17,776 bases of DNA from positions 1-17,776 of the forward strand of contig JAEWWQ010000228.1 of NCBI GenBank assembly GCA_023458855.1. The letters are read 5' to 3'. Positions 1 to 7,186 of this stretch are shown here, piece after piece. The notes beneath the pieces were generated by a model. That model searched no databases and was not told the DNA's origin. It saw only the letters and a program-made list of their open reading frames with translations. The DNA is from Bacillota bacterium (GTDB taxonomy: Bacteria; Bacillota; Clostridia; Lachnospirales; Lachnospiraceae). Within the stretch, counting starts at the first letter, position 1. Each line of letters starts with the position of its first letter. The position numbers and the translations under genes are program-made.

Positions 1-912
1 CTTATAGATTATGGATTCCGTCTGCCGTCCGCGATGGATAACAGACCACTGGAATTTAGTGAGTTTGAGAATCATATCGATCAGCTGCTTTTTGTTTCTG
101 CAACACCTAATATTTATGAAGAAGAACATGAGTTATTACGCGCAGAACAGATCATCCGTCCTACAGGATTATTGGATCCCGAGATAGATGTCCGTCCGGT
201 GGAGGGGCAGATAGATGATTTGATCGGTGAGATCAGAAAAGAGACCAAAAAGCATAATAAGATATTAGTTACAACGTTGACCAAGAAAATGGCGGAGGAT
301 CTTACGGACTATATGAAAGAAGTCGGGGTTCGTGTGAAGTATCTGCATTCCGATATAGATACCTTGGAAAGGGCAGAGATTATCCGCGATATGCGTCTGG
401 ATGTATTTGATGTATTGGTTGGTATCAATCTGCTTCGTGAGGGATTAGATATACCGGAAATATCGCTGGTGGCTATTCTGGATGCAGATAAAGAGGGATT
501 TTTGCGTTCCTCCACATCACTGATCCAAACCGTCGGGCGCGCGGCGCGTAATGCGGAAGGTCATGTCGTGATGTATGCCGATATGATAACGGATTCTATG
601 AAGACTGCAATAGAGGAAACGAATAGAAGGCGTAAGATACAGCAACAATATAACGAAGAACATGGAATCACACCGCGGACGATTCAGAAAGCCGTGCGTG
701 ATCTTATCAGTATTTCAAAAGTAATCGCTAAAGAAGAATTGAAGTTCGATAAGGATCCGGAATCCATGAACCGTGAAGAGCTGGAAAAATTGATCGGCGG
801 TATACAGAAGAAGATGAAAAAAGCAGCTGCAGACCTGAATTTTGAAGCGGCCGCAGAACTTCGCGATAAGATGGTGGAACTTAAGAAGCATTTGAATGAT
901 ATGGAAAAGTAG
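1..912 (+). CDS. uvrB: UvrABC system protein B, C-terminal part (5' end outside window)
   Basis: UvrB is the DNA-loading helicase-like subunit of nucleotide excision repair. It receives damaged DNA from UvrA and recruits the UvrC nuclease. The open frame runs from base 1 without its own start, so about 303 C-terminal residues of a family that is usually about 660 long are present. Visible signatures are DYGFRLPSAMDNRPL at the left edge, LLFVSATP, the second RecA-like helicase domain with REGLDIPE and the arginine-finger motif QTVGRAARN, and a C-terminal UVR motif around window bases 770-895 (NREELEKLI, then AADLNFEAAAELRD) that contacts UvrC and UvrA. The first internal ATG at 34 is not a real start, because conserved UvrB sequence continues upstream of it. 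The stop at 910-912 is 17 bases before uvrA, so the two are very likely co-transcribed. Identification is near certain. Confidence 0.97.
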   Translation, partial: LIDYGFRLPSAMDNRPLEFSEFENHIDQLLFVSATPNIYEEEHELLRAEQIIRPTGLLDPEIDVRPVEGQIDDLIGEIRKETKKHNKILVTTLTKKMAEDLTDYMKEVGVRVKYLHSDIDTLERAEIIRDMRLDVFDVLVGINLLREGLDIPEISLVAILDADKEGFLRSSTSLIQTVGRAARNAEGHVVMYADMITDSMKTAIEETNRRRKIQQQYNEEHGITPRTIQKAVRDLISISKVIAKEELKFDKDPESMNREELEKLIGGIQKKMKKAAADLNFEAAAELRDKMVELKKHLNDMEK

Positions 913-929
913 GTCAGAAAGGCTGGAAA

Positions 930-3803
930 ATGGAAAAGACATTACCGAAGATGCTCCCACGGCAGGATTACATTAAAATCAGAGGAGCAAATGAGCACAA
1001 TCTAAAAAATATTGATTTGGATATTCCCAGAAATCAACTTGTGGTTCTGACAGGACTGTCAGGTTCTGGGAAATCATCATTGGCATTTGACACGATTTAT
1101 GCAGAAGGACAGAGAAGGTATATGGAATCACTGTCATCTTATGCAAGGCAATTTCTGGGACAGATGGAAAAGCCGAATGTCGAGAAAATAGAAGGCTTGT
1201 CGCCGGCGATTTCGATTGACCAGAAATCGACGAACAGAAATCCAAGGTCTACTGTAGGAACCGTAACAGAGATCTATGATTACTTTCGTTTACTTTATGC
1301 AAGAATCGGAATTCCTCATTGTCCGGAATGCGGGAGAGAGATCAAGAAACAAAGCATAGATCAGATCGTGGATCAGATCATGAGCCTGGAAAAGGGGACA
1401 AAGATTCAATTGCTGGCACCGGTAGTCCGGGGGCGTAAGGGAGAACACGCCAAGATATTTGACAGAGCAAAGAGAAGCGGCTATGTCAGGGTGCGCGTTG
1501 ATGGCAACTTATACGAGCTGACAGAGGAGATCAAACTGGAAAAAAATATCAAACACAACATCGAGATTGTTGTGGACAGGCTTGTAGTAAAGGACGGAAT
1601 AGAAAGACGTCTGACTGACTCTATAGAAAATGTGATGGACCTGGCAGAAGGATTGCTGCAGGTCGATGTGATTGATGGCGAAACGTTGAATTTCAGCCAA
1701 AGCTTTTCCTGTCCGGATTGCGGCATCAGCATAGACGAAATTGAACCCAGAAGTTTTTCTTTCAATAATCCGTTTGGTGCCTGCCCGGTATGTTTTGGTC
1801 TTGGATATAAGATGGAGTTCGACCCTGAATTGCTGATTCCGGATCAGAGCTTAAGCATTGCAGAAGGAGCTATTGCGGGAATGGGATGGCAATCCTGTAC
1901 GGATCCTTCCAGCTACACATATGCAATCCTCAAAGCATTAAGCAAAGAATATAAATTCGAACTCACCACGCCGTATAATCAACTGTCAAAAGAGGTCCAG
2001 GATATGCTGATGTACGGAAAAGGAAGCAGGGAAGTAAAGGTACACTACCGGGGACAGCGTGGGGAAGGAATCTATGATGTTGCTTTCGAAGGACTTATTA
2101 TGAATATGCAGAGAAGATATCGTGAGACTGGTTCAGATGTTATGAGGCAGGAGTATGAGATGTTTATGCGTATTACTCCATGTACGGAATGCAATGGCAT
2201 GAGATTGAAAAAGACTTCTCTTGCAGTTACCGTATGCGAGAAGAATATTTATGAGATTACTGCCATGCCAATTGAGACACTGCATAATTTTTTGGAGAAT
2301 ATGGAATTAACAACACAACAGCAATTAATCGGAAAACAGGTTTTAAAGGAAATCCGTGCACGCGTCGGGTTTTTAATGGATGTCGGACTGGATTATCTGT
2401 CTCTGTCAAGAGCCACGGGCACATTATCCGGCGGAGAAGCACAAAGAATCCGTCTGGCAACGCAGATTGGATCCGGACTGGTCGGAGTATGCTATATTCT
2501 TGACGAGCCCAGTATCGGTCTGCACCAGCGGGATAATGACAAATTACTGAATACTCTTTGTAAACTGAGAGATCTGGGGAACAGTCTGCTGGTGGTGGAA
2601 CATGATGAAGATACCATGTTTGCCGCAGACTATATTGTAGATATTGGTCCTGGTGCCGGTGAGCATGGAGGAGAAGTAGTTGCCGTAGGTAACGCAGAAG
2701 AGATTATGAAAAACCCAAATTCTGTAACGGGAAAATACCTGAGTGGTGCAATGCGTATTCCGGTACCAAAAGAGCGTAAAAAACCCACGGGATATCTAAC
2801 GGTCCGGGGGGCGGCAGAAAACAATCTGAAGAACATAGATGTAAAGATCCCTTTGGGAGTAATCACTTGTGTGACAGGTGTGTCAGGTTCTGGGAAAAGT
2901 TCTCTGGTCAATGAAATTTTGTATAAGCACCTGGCCAAAAAACTGAACCGTGCCAGAACGATCCCGGGCAGGCATGCGGGGATAGATGGGATAGAGCAAC
3001 TGGATAAAGTGATCGATATTGACCAATCACCAATCGGGAGAACGCCTCGTTCCAATCCGGCTACTTATACGGGCGTATTTGACCAGATCAGGGATTTATT
3101 TGCAACCACTGCCGATGCAAAAGCAAAAGGATATAAAAAAGGGCGGTTCAGTTTTAATGTAAAGGGTGGACGCTGCGAAGCCTGCAGCGGAGATGGAATC
3201 ATTAAGATAGAGATGCACTTTCTTCCGGATGTGTATGTACCTTGTGAAGTGTGCGGCGGGAAACGCTACAACAGGGAAACGCTGGAAGTAAAATATAAGG
3301 GAAAGAGTATTTACGATGTTCTGGATATGACAGTAGAGGAAGCGATGCACTTTTTTGAAAATGTACCGTCCATTCATAGAAAAATAGCAACGCTTTATGA
3401 AGTGGGTCTTTCCTACATCAGATTAGGACAGCCTTCTACGACTTTGTCAGGTGGAGAGGCGCAAAGAATCAAGCTGGCAACAGAACTTTCTAAGAGAAGC
3501 ACGGGAAATACCATTTATATATTGGATGAACCGACAACGGGACTTCATTTTGCAGATGTGCACAAACTGACAATGATTCTGCAAAAGCTTGCGGAAGGCG
3601 GAAATACCATTGTTGTGATAGAGCACAACCTTGATGTGATTAAAACAGCAGACTATATCATTGATATCGGGCCGGAGGGCGGAAACAAAGGAGGAAATAT
3701 TGTTGCAACAGGAACTCCGGAACAGGTTGCGGAGTCTAAAGACTCTTATACAGGTATCTATATCCGGAAGATGCTGGAAAAAGATAAGAAAAATTCCCTA
3801 TAA
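930..3803 (+). CDS. uvrA: UvrABC system protein A (excinuclease ATPase)
   Basis: UvrA is the damage-sensing dimeric ABC ATPase that scans DNA and loads UvrB. At 957 residues it is close to the usual 940-960. Two ABC modules are visible. The first has Walker A GLSGSGKSS at residues 42-50, and the second has GVSGSGKSS at 650-658. Each has its signature LSGGEAQRI and a Walker B (ILDEPSIGL, ILDEPTTGL). Zinc-binding cysteine pairs are at C261/C264 with C285/C288 and at C749/C752 with C772/C775; a further CPEC pair lies at 131-134. The start at 930 has a modest AAAGG ribosome site (918-922). A second ATG seven codons in is possible but has no better site. uvrA follows uvrB by 17 bases. No clear terminator follows the stop, and a candidate flagellar-type promoter overlaps the stop codon. 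Confidence 0.98.
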   Translation: MEKTLPKMLPRQDYIKIRGANEHNLKNIDLDIPRNQLVVLTGLSGSGKSSLAFDTIYAEGQRRYMESLSSYARQFLGQMEKPNVEKIEGLSPAISIDQKSTNRNPRSTVGTVTEIYDYFRLLYARIGIPHCPECGREIKKQSIDQIVDQIMSLEKGTKIQLLAPVVRGRKGEHAKIFDRAKRSGYVRVRVDGNLYELTEEIKLEKNIKHNIEIVVDRLVVKDGIERRLTDSIENVMDLAEGLLQVDVIDGETLNFSQSFSCPDCGISIDEIEPRSFSFNNPFGACPVCFGLGYKMEFDPELLIPDQSLSIAEGAIAGMGWQSCTDPSSYTYAILKALSKEYKFELTTPYNQLSKEVQDMLMYGKGSREVKVHYRGQRGEGIYDVAFEGLIMNMQRRYRETGSDVMRQEYEMFMRITPCTECNGMRLKKTSLAVTVCEKNIYEITAMPIETLHNFLENMELTTQQQLIGKQVLKEIRARVGFLMDVGLDYLSLSRATGTLSGGEAQRIRLATQIGSGLVGVCYILDEPSIGLHQRDNDKLLNTLCKLRDLGNSLLVVEHDEDTMFAADYIVDIGPGAGEHGGEVVAVGNAEEIMKNPNSVTGKYLSGAMRIPVPKERKKPTGYLTVRGAAENNLKNIDVKIPLGVITCVTGVSGSGKSSLVNEILYKHLAKKLNRARTIPGRHAGIDGIEQLDKVIDIDQSPIGRTPRSNPATYTGVFDQIRDLFATTADAKAKGYKKGRFSFNVKGGRCEACSGDGIIKIEMHFLPDVYVPCEVCGGKRYNRETLEVKYKGKSIYDVLDMTVEEAMHFFENVPSIHRKIATLYEVGLSYIRLGQPSTTLSGGEAQRIKLATELSKRSTGNTIYILDEPTTGLHFADVHKLTMILQKLAEGGNTIVVIEHNLDVIKTADYIIDIGPEGGNKGGNIVATGTPEQVAESKDSYTGIYIRKMLEKDKKNSL

Positions 3804-3827
3804 TGTTTTAGCGAAAAAAGCCGATAT
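3801..3827 (+). promoter_or_regulatory. Candidate sigma-D / sigma-28 promoter before the mbl-flagellar rod operon
   Basis: The element is TAAT at 3801-3804 (overlapping the uvrA TAA stop), a 15-base spacer, and GCCGATAT at 3820-3827. The Bacillus SigD consensus is TAAA, 14-16 bases, GCCGATAT, so the -10 is a full match and the -35 matches three of four bases. The next genes downstream include two flagellar rod proteins and a rod-binding protein, which fits a flagellar sigma factor. Caution: GCCGATAT also occurs at least three times inside coding sequence here (Ala-Asp-Ile/Met codons), so the -10 alone is weak evidence. The start would be near 3834, giving a leader of about 240 bases. Confidence 0.5.
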
Positions 3828-3851
3828 AAATAGTGTTAAGTAAGTATGGAT

Positions 3852-3902
3852 GGATGCACGGGAATACAGAGCGGAGAGAAACGCTTTGCCTCTTGTGCAT
3901 TC
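3852..3902 (+). other. Long imperfect hairpin in the uvrA-mbl intergenic leader
   Basis: This lies in the 271-base gene-free stretch 3804-4074. The outer stem pairs 3852-3859 with 3895-3902 (GGATGCAC against GTGCATTC, one G-T pair), and an inner stem pairs 3867-3873 with 3882-3888 (CAGAGCG against CGCTTTG, one G-T pair) around an 8-base loop. No run of T follows, so it does not look like a simple intrinsic terminator. It could be a degenerate terminator of uvrA or a structured leader of transcripts starting at the upstream candidate flagellar promoter. Confidence 0.4.
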
Positions 3903-3973
3903 GCTTGTATAAAAAGAACTTTATTATCAGATTATAAATAATTTTAAATATTTATGAATTTTGTGAAAACCCT

Positions 3974-4001
3974 TTGAAAAACTGTATTTATGAGGTATAA
4001 T
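3974..4001 (+). promoter_or_regulatory. Sigma-A type promoter for the mbl operon
   Basis: TTGAAA at 3974-3979, a 16-base spacer and a consensus TATAAT at 3996-4001. Transcription would begin near 4008, about 65 bases before the mbl start codon. The surrounding region is AT-rich, as expected for a promoter. This is a good match to the housekeeping consensus and probably gives growth-related expression independent of the candidate flagellar promoter upstream. Confidence 0.7.
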
Positions 4002-4074
4002 ATCTACGTATGTTTAACGAAAGAACATTTGGACAGAATGAAGATAGATATCCGCAGAAAGGGGATTTACATTT

Positions 4075-5070
4075 ATGCAATATACTGATATAGGAATCGA
4101 TTTGGGAACAGCCAGTATTCTGGTATACATCAGGGGCAAGGGAGTTGTCCTGAAGGAGCCGTCTGTTGTAGCCTTTGACAGAGATACAAATAAAATAAGA
4201 GCAATCGGAGAAGATGCAAGACTGATGCTCGGCAGAACACCTGGAAATATTATAGCAGTCAGACCGTTAAGACAAGGTGTTATTTCAGATTATACAGTTA
4301 CAGAAAAAATGATGAAATATTTTATTCAGAAGGCACTGGGCAAGAGAACCTTCCGCAAACCGAGAATCTCAGTCTGCGTACCCAGCGGTGTAACGGAAGT
4401 TGAGAAAAAGGCTGTAGAAGATGCGACTTATCAGGCAGGGGCCAGAGAAGTATCTGTTATTGAAGAACCAATTGCTGCGGCAATCGGAGCTGGAATTGAT
4501 ATTTCGAAGCCATGCGGCAATATGATTGTTGATATTGGCGGAGGTACTTCTGATATTGCAGTTATTTCCCTGGGGGGCACTGTAGTCAGTGCGTCTATTA
4601 AGATCGCCGGCGATGATTTTGATGAAGCAATCGTTCGTTATATGCGAAAAAAGCATAATTTGTTAATTGGTGAAAGAACCGCAGAGGATCTTAAGATTAA
4701 GATAGGTTCCTGCTATAAAAGGGCAGAAGTAGACTATATGGATGTCCGTGGACGTAATTTAGTAACCGGCCTTCCAAAGACGGTTAAGGTATCTTCGGAA
4801 GAGACGGAAGAAGCATTAAAAGAAACAACATCTCAGATTATTGAAGCCATTCATAGTGTGTTGGAAAAGACACCGCCGGAACTGGCAGCAGATATTGCAG
4901 ACAGGGGAATTGTGCTGACAGGCGGAGGCAGTTTGCTGCGTGGTTTGGAGGAACTGATTTCTTCCAAGACCGGAATCAACACGATGACAGCAGAAGAACC
5001 TATGACTGCTGTTGCAATCGGAACAGGTAAATATGTTGAATTTTTAGCAGGTTACAGAGACGATAATTAA
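4075..5070 (+). CDS. mbl: MreB/Mbl-family bacterial actin
   Basis: This actin-like ATPase forms membrane-associated filaments that guide lateral cell-wall synthesis. The 331 residues match the family's usual length (about 330-345). Nucleotide-binding motifs are visible: phosphate 1 DIGIDLGTAS (5-14), the catalytic-glutamate region IEEPIAAAIG (129-138), phosphate 2 VDIGGGTSDIAV (152-163) and the adenosine motif LTGGGSLLRGL (281-291). The N-terminus is short, with only four residues before the first motif, so the usual extra hydrophobic or amphipathic head is reduced. The start at 4075 has a clear ribosome site (AGAAAGGGGA, 4056-4065). I call it Mbl rather than MreB because flhO/flhP-like genes follow directly, as in Bacillus subtilis, and no mreC or mreD is next to it. 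Family assignment is secure; the paralogue name is inferred from context. Confidence 0.9.
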   Translation: MQYTDIGIDLGTASILVYIRGKGVVLKEPSVVAFDRDTNKIRAIGEDARLMLGRTPGNIIAVRPLRQGVISDYTVTEKMMKYFIQKALGKRTFRKPRISVCVPSGVTEVEKKAVEDATYQAGAREVSVIEEPIAAAIGAGIDISKPCGNMIVDIGGGTSDIAVISLGGTVVSASIKIAGDDFDEAIVRYMRKKHNLLIGERTAEDLKIKIGSCYKRAEVDYMDVRGRNLVTGLPKTVKVSSEETEEALKETTSQIIEAIHSVLEKTPPELAADIADRGIVLTGGGSLLRGLEELISSKTGINTMTAEEPMTAVAIGTGKYVEFLAGYRDDN

Positions 5071-5120
5071 ACTATGACTACAGCAGAAGAATAAGGAATG
5101 CCGTACCAAGGAGGAATATC

Positions 5121-5897
5121 ATGCTAAAAGGCCTATACACTGGCTACACCGGAATGATAAATGAACAGAACAGATTAGACGTTATATCCAATAATCTTGC
5201 AAACTCAGCCACAGTAGGATTTAAGAAAGAAGGAGCTACCAGTCAGACGTTTAAGGATGCCTTGGCGTATAAAATAAAAGATATTTCGGAAAATCCTAAT
5301 ATTGCGCGAAATATCGGTGCAAATACACCAGGGGTCAAAATAGGTGAATGCTATACCGATTATGAGCAGGGCAGCTTTAAACCTACAGGAAATGATACTG
5401 ACTTTGCAATATCGGGTGATGGCTTTTTTGCAATAGAATATACCAATAAGGATGGTGAGACATCTACAAAATATACAAGAGCAGGTACCTTTCAGGTTAA
5501 TCAGCAGGGATATCTGGTAACAGAAGACGGAGATTATGTTCTTGGAACCGATAATAAGAGGATAAAGGTAGATCCGAATCTGAGTTTATCAACGGCATCG
5601 AACGGAGCGGTTTTCCAGAACGGAACACAGGTCGCACAGATTTTGGTAACCGATTTTGAGGATTATAATTATCTGGAACATTTTGGTGAAAATATGTATC
5701 AGGCAGTAGATGGTGCACAGACAAAGGATTCTACAGCTACCGTAATGAGTGGATATCTGGAGAATTCTAATGTGGAAGTGGTAAAAGAGATGGTTGATAT
5801 GATCGCTGTTACGAGGGCATATGAGTCAAATCAAAAAGTAATCCAGACACATGACAGCGCGTTGGAGATTGCGGCTAATCAGCTTGGTAAATTATAA
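5121..5897 (+). CDS. flhO: Flagellar basal-body rod protein, FlgF/FlgG family (FlhO-like)
   Basis: This is a distal-rod or rod-hook component of the flagellar basal body, exported by the flagellar type III apparatus. The 258-residue protein has the family layout. The N-terminal coiled-coil segment carries the rod signature LDVISNNLANSATVGFKK (19-36). The middle domain has FAISGDGFFAIE. The C-terminal helix region reads MSGYLENSNVEVVKEMVDMI and then TRAYESNQKVIQTHD. There is no cleavable signal peptide, as expected for type III export. The start has a strong AAGGAGGA site (5108-5115). The gene sits 50 bases after mbl and 15 bases before the next rod gene. By sequence alone it could be called FlgF or FlgG; the mbl neighbour favours the Bacillus name FlhO. 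Confidence 0.9.
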   Translation: MLKGLYTGYTGMINEQNRLDVISNNLANSATVGFKKEGATSQTFKDALAYKIKDISENPNIARNIGANTPGVKIGECYTDYEQGSFKPTGNDTDFAISGDGFFAIEYTNKDGETSTKYTRAGTFQVNQQGYLVTEDGDYVLGTDNKRIKVDPNLSLSTASNGAVFQNGTQVAQILVTDFEDYNYLEHFGENMYQAVDGAQTKDSTATVMSGYLENSNVEVVKEMVDMIAVTRAYESNQKVIQTHDSALEIAANQLGKL

Positions 5898-5912
5898 GGG
5901 GGATAGATAAAA

Positions 5913-6731
5913 ATGGTGAGATCATTATGGACTGCAGCATCAGGTATGATTGCGCAGCAGACGAACGTAGATGTTATATCGAATAACCTTGCTAACGTCA
6001 ATACAACGGGTTTTAAAACAGATGTAGCTGAGTTTAAGACATTACTTTATCAAACACTGCAGACGTCAACGACTTCTGCAAACGGAACACCAAAACCGAC
6101 AAGTGCACAGGTGGGACTTGGCGTGCGAAATTCAGCGATTACTTCTATGTTTCAACAGGGAAGTCTGACGGCAACTTCCAATACTACCGGGTTTGCTATT
6201 CAAGGGGATGGTTTCTTTGCAGTAAAGGGCGAAGACGGTAATACATATTATACCAGAAACGGTAATTTTATTTTGTCTAAAGGAACAAATGGAGGATTGG
6301 CATTATCTACCACAGATGGTCTTCCGGTCTTAAGTTCAACGGGAAAACAGATTACATTCAGTAAAAACCTTGTGGCAAGTAAGATAACAACTTCATCGGA
6401 TGGTACTTTCTATTATCCGGATGATAATAATGTGCCGCAATCCCTTGGGATTAAAATGGGTATTTACCAATTTTCCAATCCGTCCGGATTAGAAAAAAAT
6501 GATAGCAGTTTATATGCTGCAACAGGAGCCAGTGGTACAGCACTGAATGAAGCGACAAATACGAATTTAAAAAAGAGTAATCTTGTACAGGGATATTTGG
6601 AAGCATCGAATGTGCAGGTTGTCGATGAAATGGTTAATTTGATTGTTGCACAGCGTGCTTATGAGATGAACTCAAAAACAATTCAGGCATCAGATGATAT
6701 GATGTCACAGGCAAATCAGTTGAAGAGGTAA
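5913..6731 (+). CDS. flhP: Flagellar basal-body rod protein, FlgG family (FlhP-like)
   Basis: This is a second rod-family protein of 272 residues, paralogous to the gene before it. The N-terminus carries the classical WTAASGMIAQQTNVDVISNN region followed by LANVNTTGFKTD. The middle has FAIQGDGFFAVKGEDG, and the C-terminus has VQGYLEASNVQVVDEMVNLI and AQRAYEMNSKTIQASDDM, which matches FlgG closely. It should form part of the distal rod that passes through the wall and joins the hook. Translation starts at 5913 behind an AAGGGGGA ribosome site (5896-5903) that overlaps the previous stop. The next gene begins seven bases after this one ends, so the three flagellar genes are tightly linked. The name FlgG is equally defensible. 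Membership of the hook/basal-body rod family is certain. Confidence 0.92.
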   Translation: MVRSLWTAASGMIAQQTNVDVISNNLANVNTTGFKTDVAEFKTLLYQTLQTSTTSANGTPKPTSAQVGLGVRNSAITSMFQQGSLTATSNTTGFAIQGDGFFAVKGEDGNTYYTRNGNFILSKGTNGGLALSTTDGLPVLSSTGKQITFSKNLVASKITTSSDGTFYYPDDNNVPQSLGIKMGIYQFSNPSGLEKNDSSLYAATGASGTALNEATNTNLKKSNLVQGYLEASNVQVVDEMVNLIVAQRAYEMNSKTIQASDDMMSQANQLKR

Positions 6732-6737
6732 TGACGT

Positions 6738-7091
6738 ATGGATATTAGTAATTTAAACTCTATGTATGCAGATTATTTATCCACAACTACAGCAACAACC
6801 GAATCGGCAAAAAAATTAGATTCAGCACTTGCAACAGACCAGTCAGAGGCATCAGATGAAAAACTGATGGATGTCTGTAAGCAATTTGAATCATATTTCT
6901 TAGAGCAGGTCTTCAAAGAAATGAAAAAAACAATACCGGAGGAAGAATATTCTTCCACCAGTGTTTCGACAAGATTAGATTACTTTGAGGATCAGGCAAT
7001 TCAGACACTGGCTGCAGAATCAACAGATAAAAACAGCCTTGGTCTTGCACAGATGCTGTTTGACCAAATGAAACGTAATTATAATATTTAA
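6738..7091 (+). CDS. flgJ: Single-domain FlgJ-type rod-binding protein
   Basis: This 117-residue protein matches the N-terminal rod-binding domain of FlgJ, the scaffold or cap for rod polymerisation. The key stretch is KQFESYFLEQVFKEMKKTIP (about 48-67), followed by DYFEDQAIQTLAAES and then GLAQMLFDQMK near the C-terminus. The first 40 or so residues are low-complexity and Ser/Thr/Ala-rich, typical of a disordered export leader. The muramidase domain found on enterobacterial FlgJ is absent, which is common outside the gamma- and beta-proteobacteria, so a separate wall hydrolase is presumably used. The start at 6738 follows a weak AGAGGT site. Another ATG six bases earlier opens a frame that stops after five codons and is not used. 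It is the last gene before a terminator. Confidence 0.88.
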   Translation: MDISNLNSMYADYLSTTTATTESAKKLDSALATDQSEASDEKLMDVCKQFESYFLEQVFKEMKKTIPEEEYSSTSVSTRLDYFEDQAIQTLAAESTDKNSLGLAQMLFDQMKRNYNI

Positions 7092-7114
7092 GTATGAATG
7101 GATATAGATTATGG

Positions 7115-7143
7115 AAAGGACTGCTTGTATAGGCAGTCCTTTT
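7115..7143 (+). terminator. Intrinsic terminator after flgJ
   Basis: A perfect 10-bp inverted repeat (AAAGGACTGC at 7115-7124 and GCAGTCCTTT at 7133-7142) encloses an 8-base loop, and the 3' arm runs into TTTT. It lies 24 bases after the flgJ stop and ends the mbl-flhO-flhP-flgJ unit before recD2. Confidence 0.85.
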
Positions 7144-7186
7144 GCATATAAAGTTTTATCTGTGAATGGAAGGATAGGGAAGCTGC

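Noticed and set aside
2630..3055. Open frame of 141 codons on the minus strand inside uvrA
   Set aside because: It lies wholly opposite conserved UvrA coding sequence, has no ribosome site and its translation looks like a shadow. Other minus-strand frames in the window (for example 15092-15535, 8170-8487) are rejected for the same reason.
7125..7152. Promoter for recD2 made of TTGTAT (in the terminator loop) and TATAAA (7147-7152)
   Set aside because: The -35 matches only three of six bases and overlaps the terminator hairpin; the -10 is good but the pair is not convincing.
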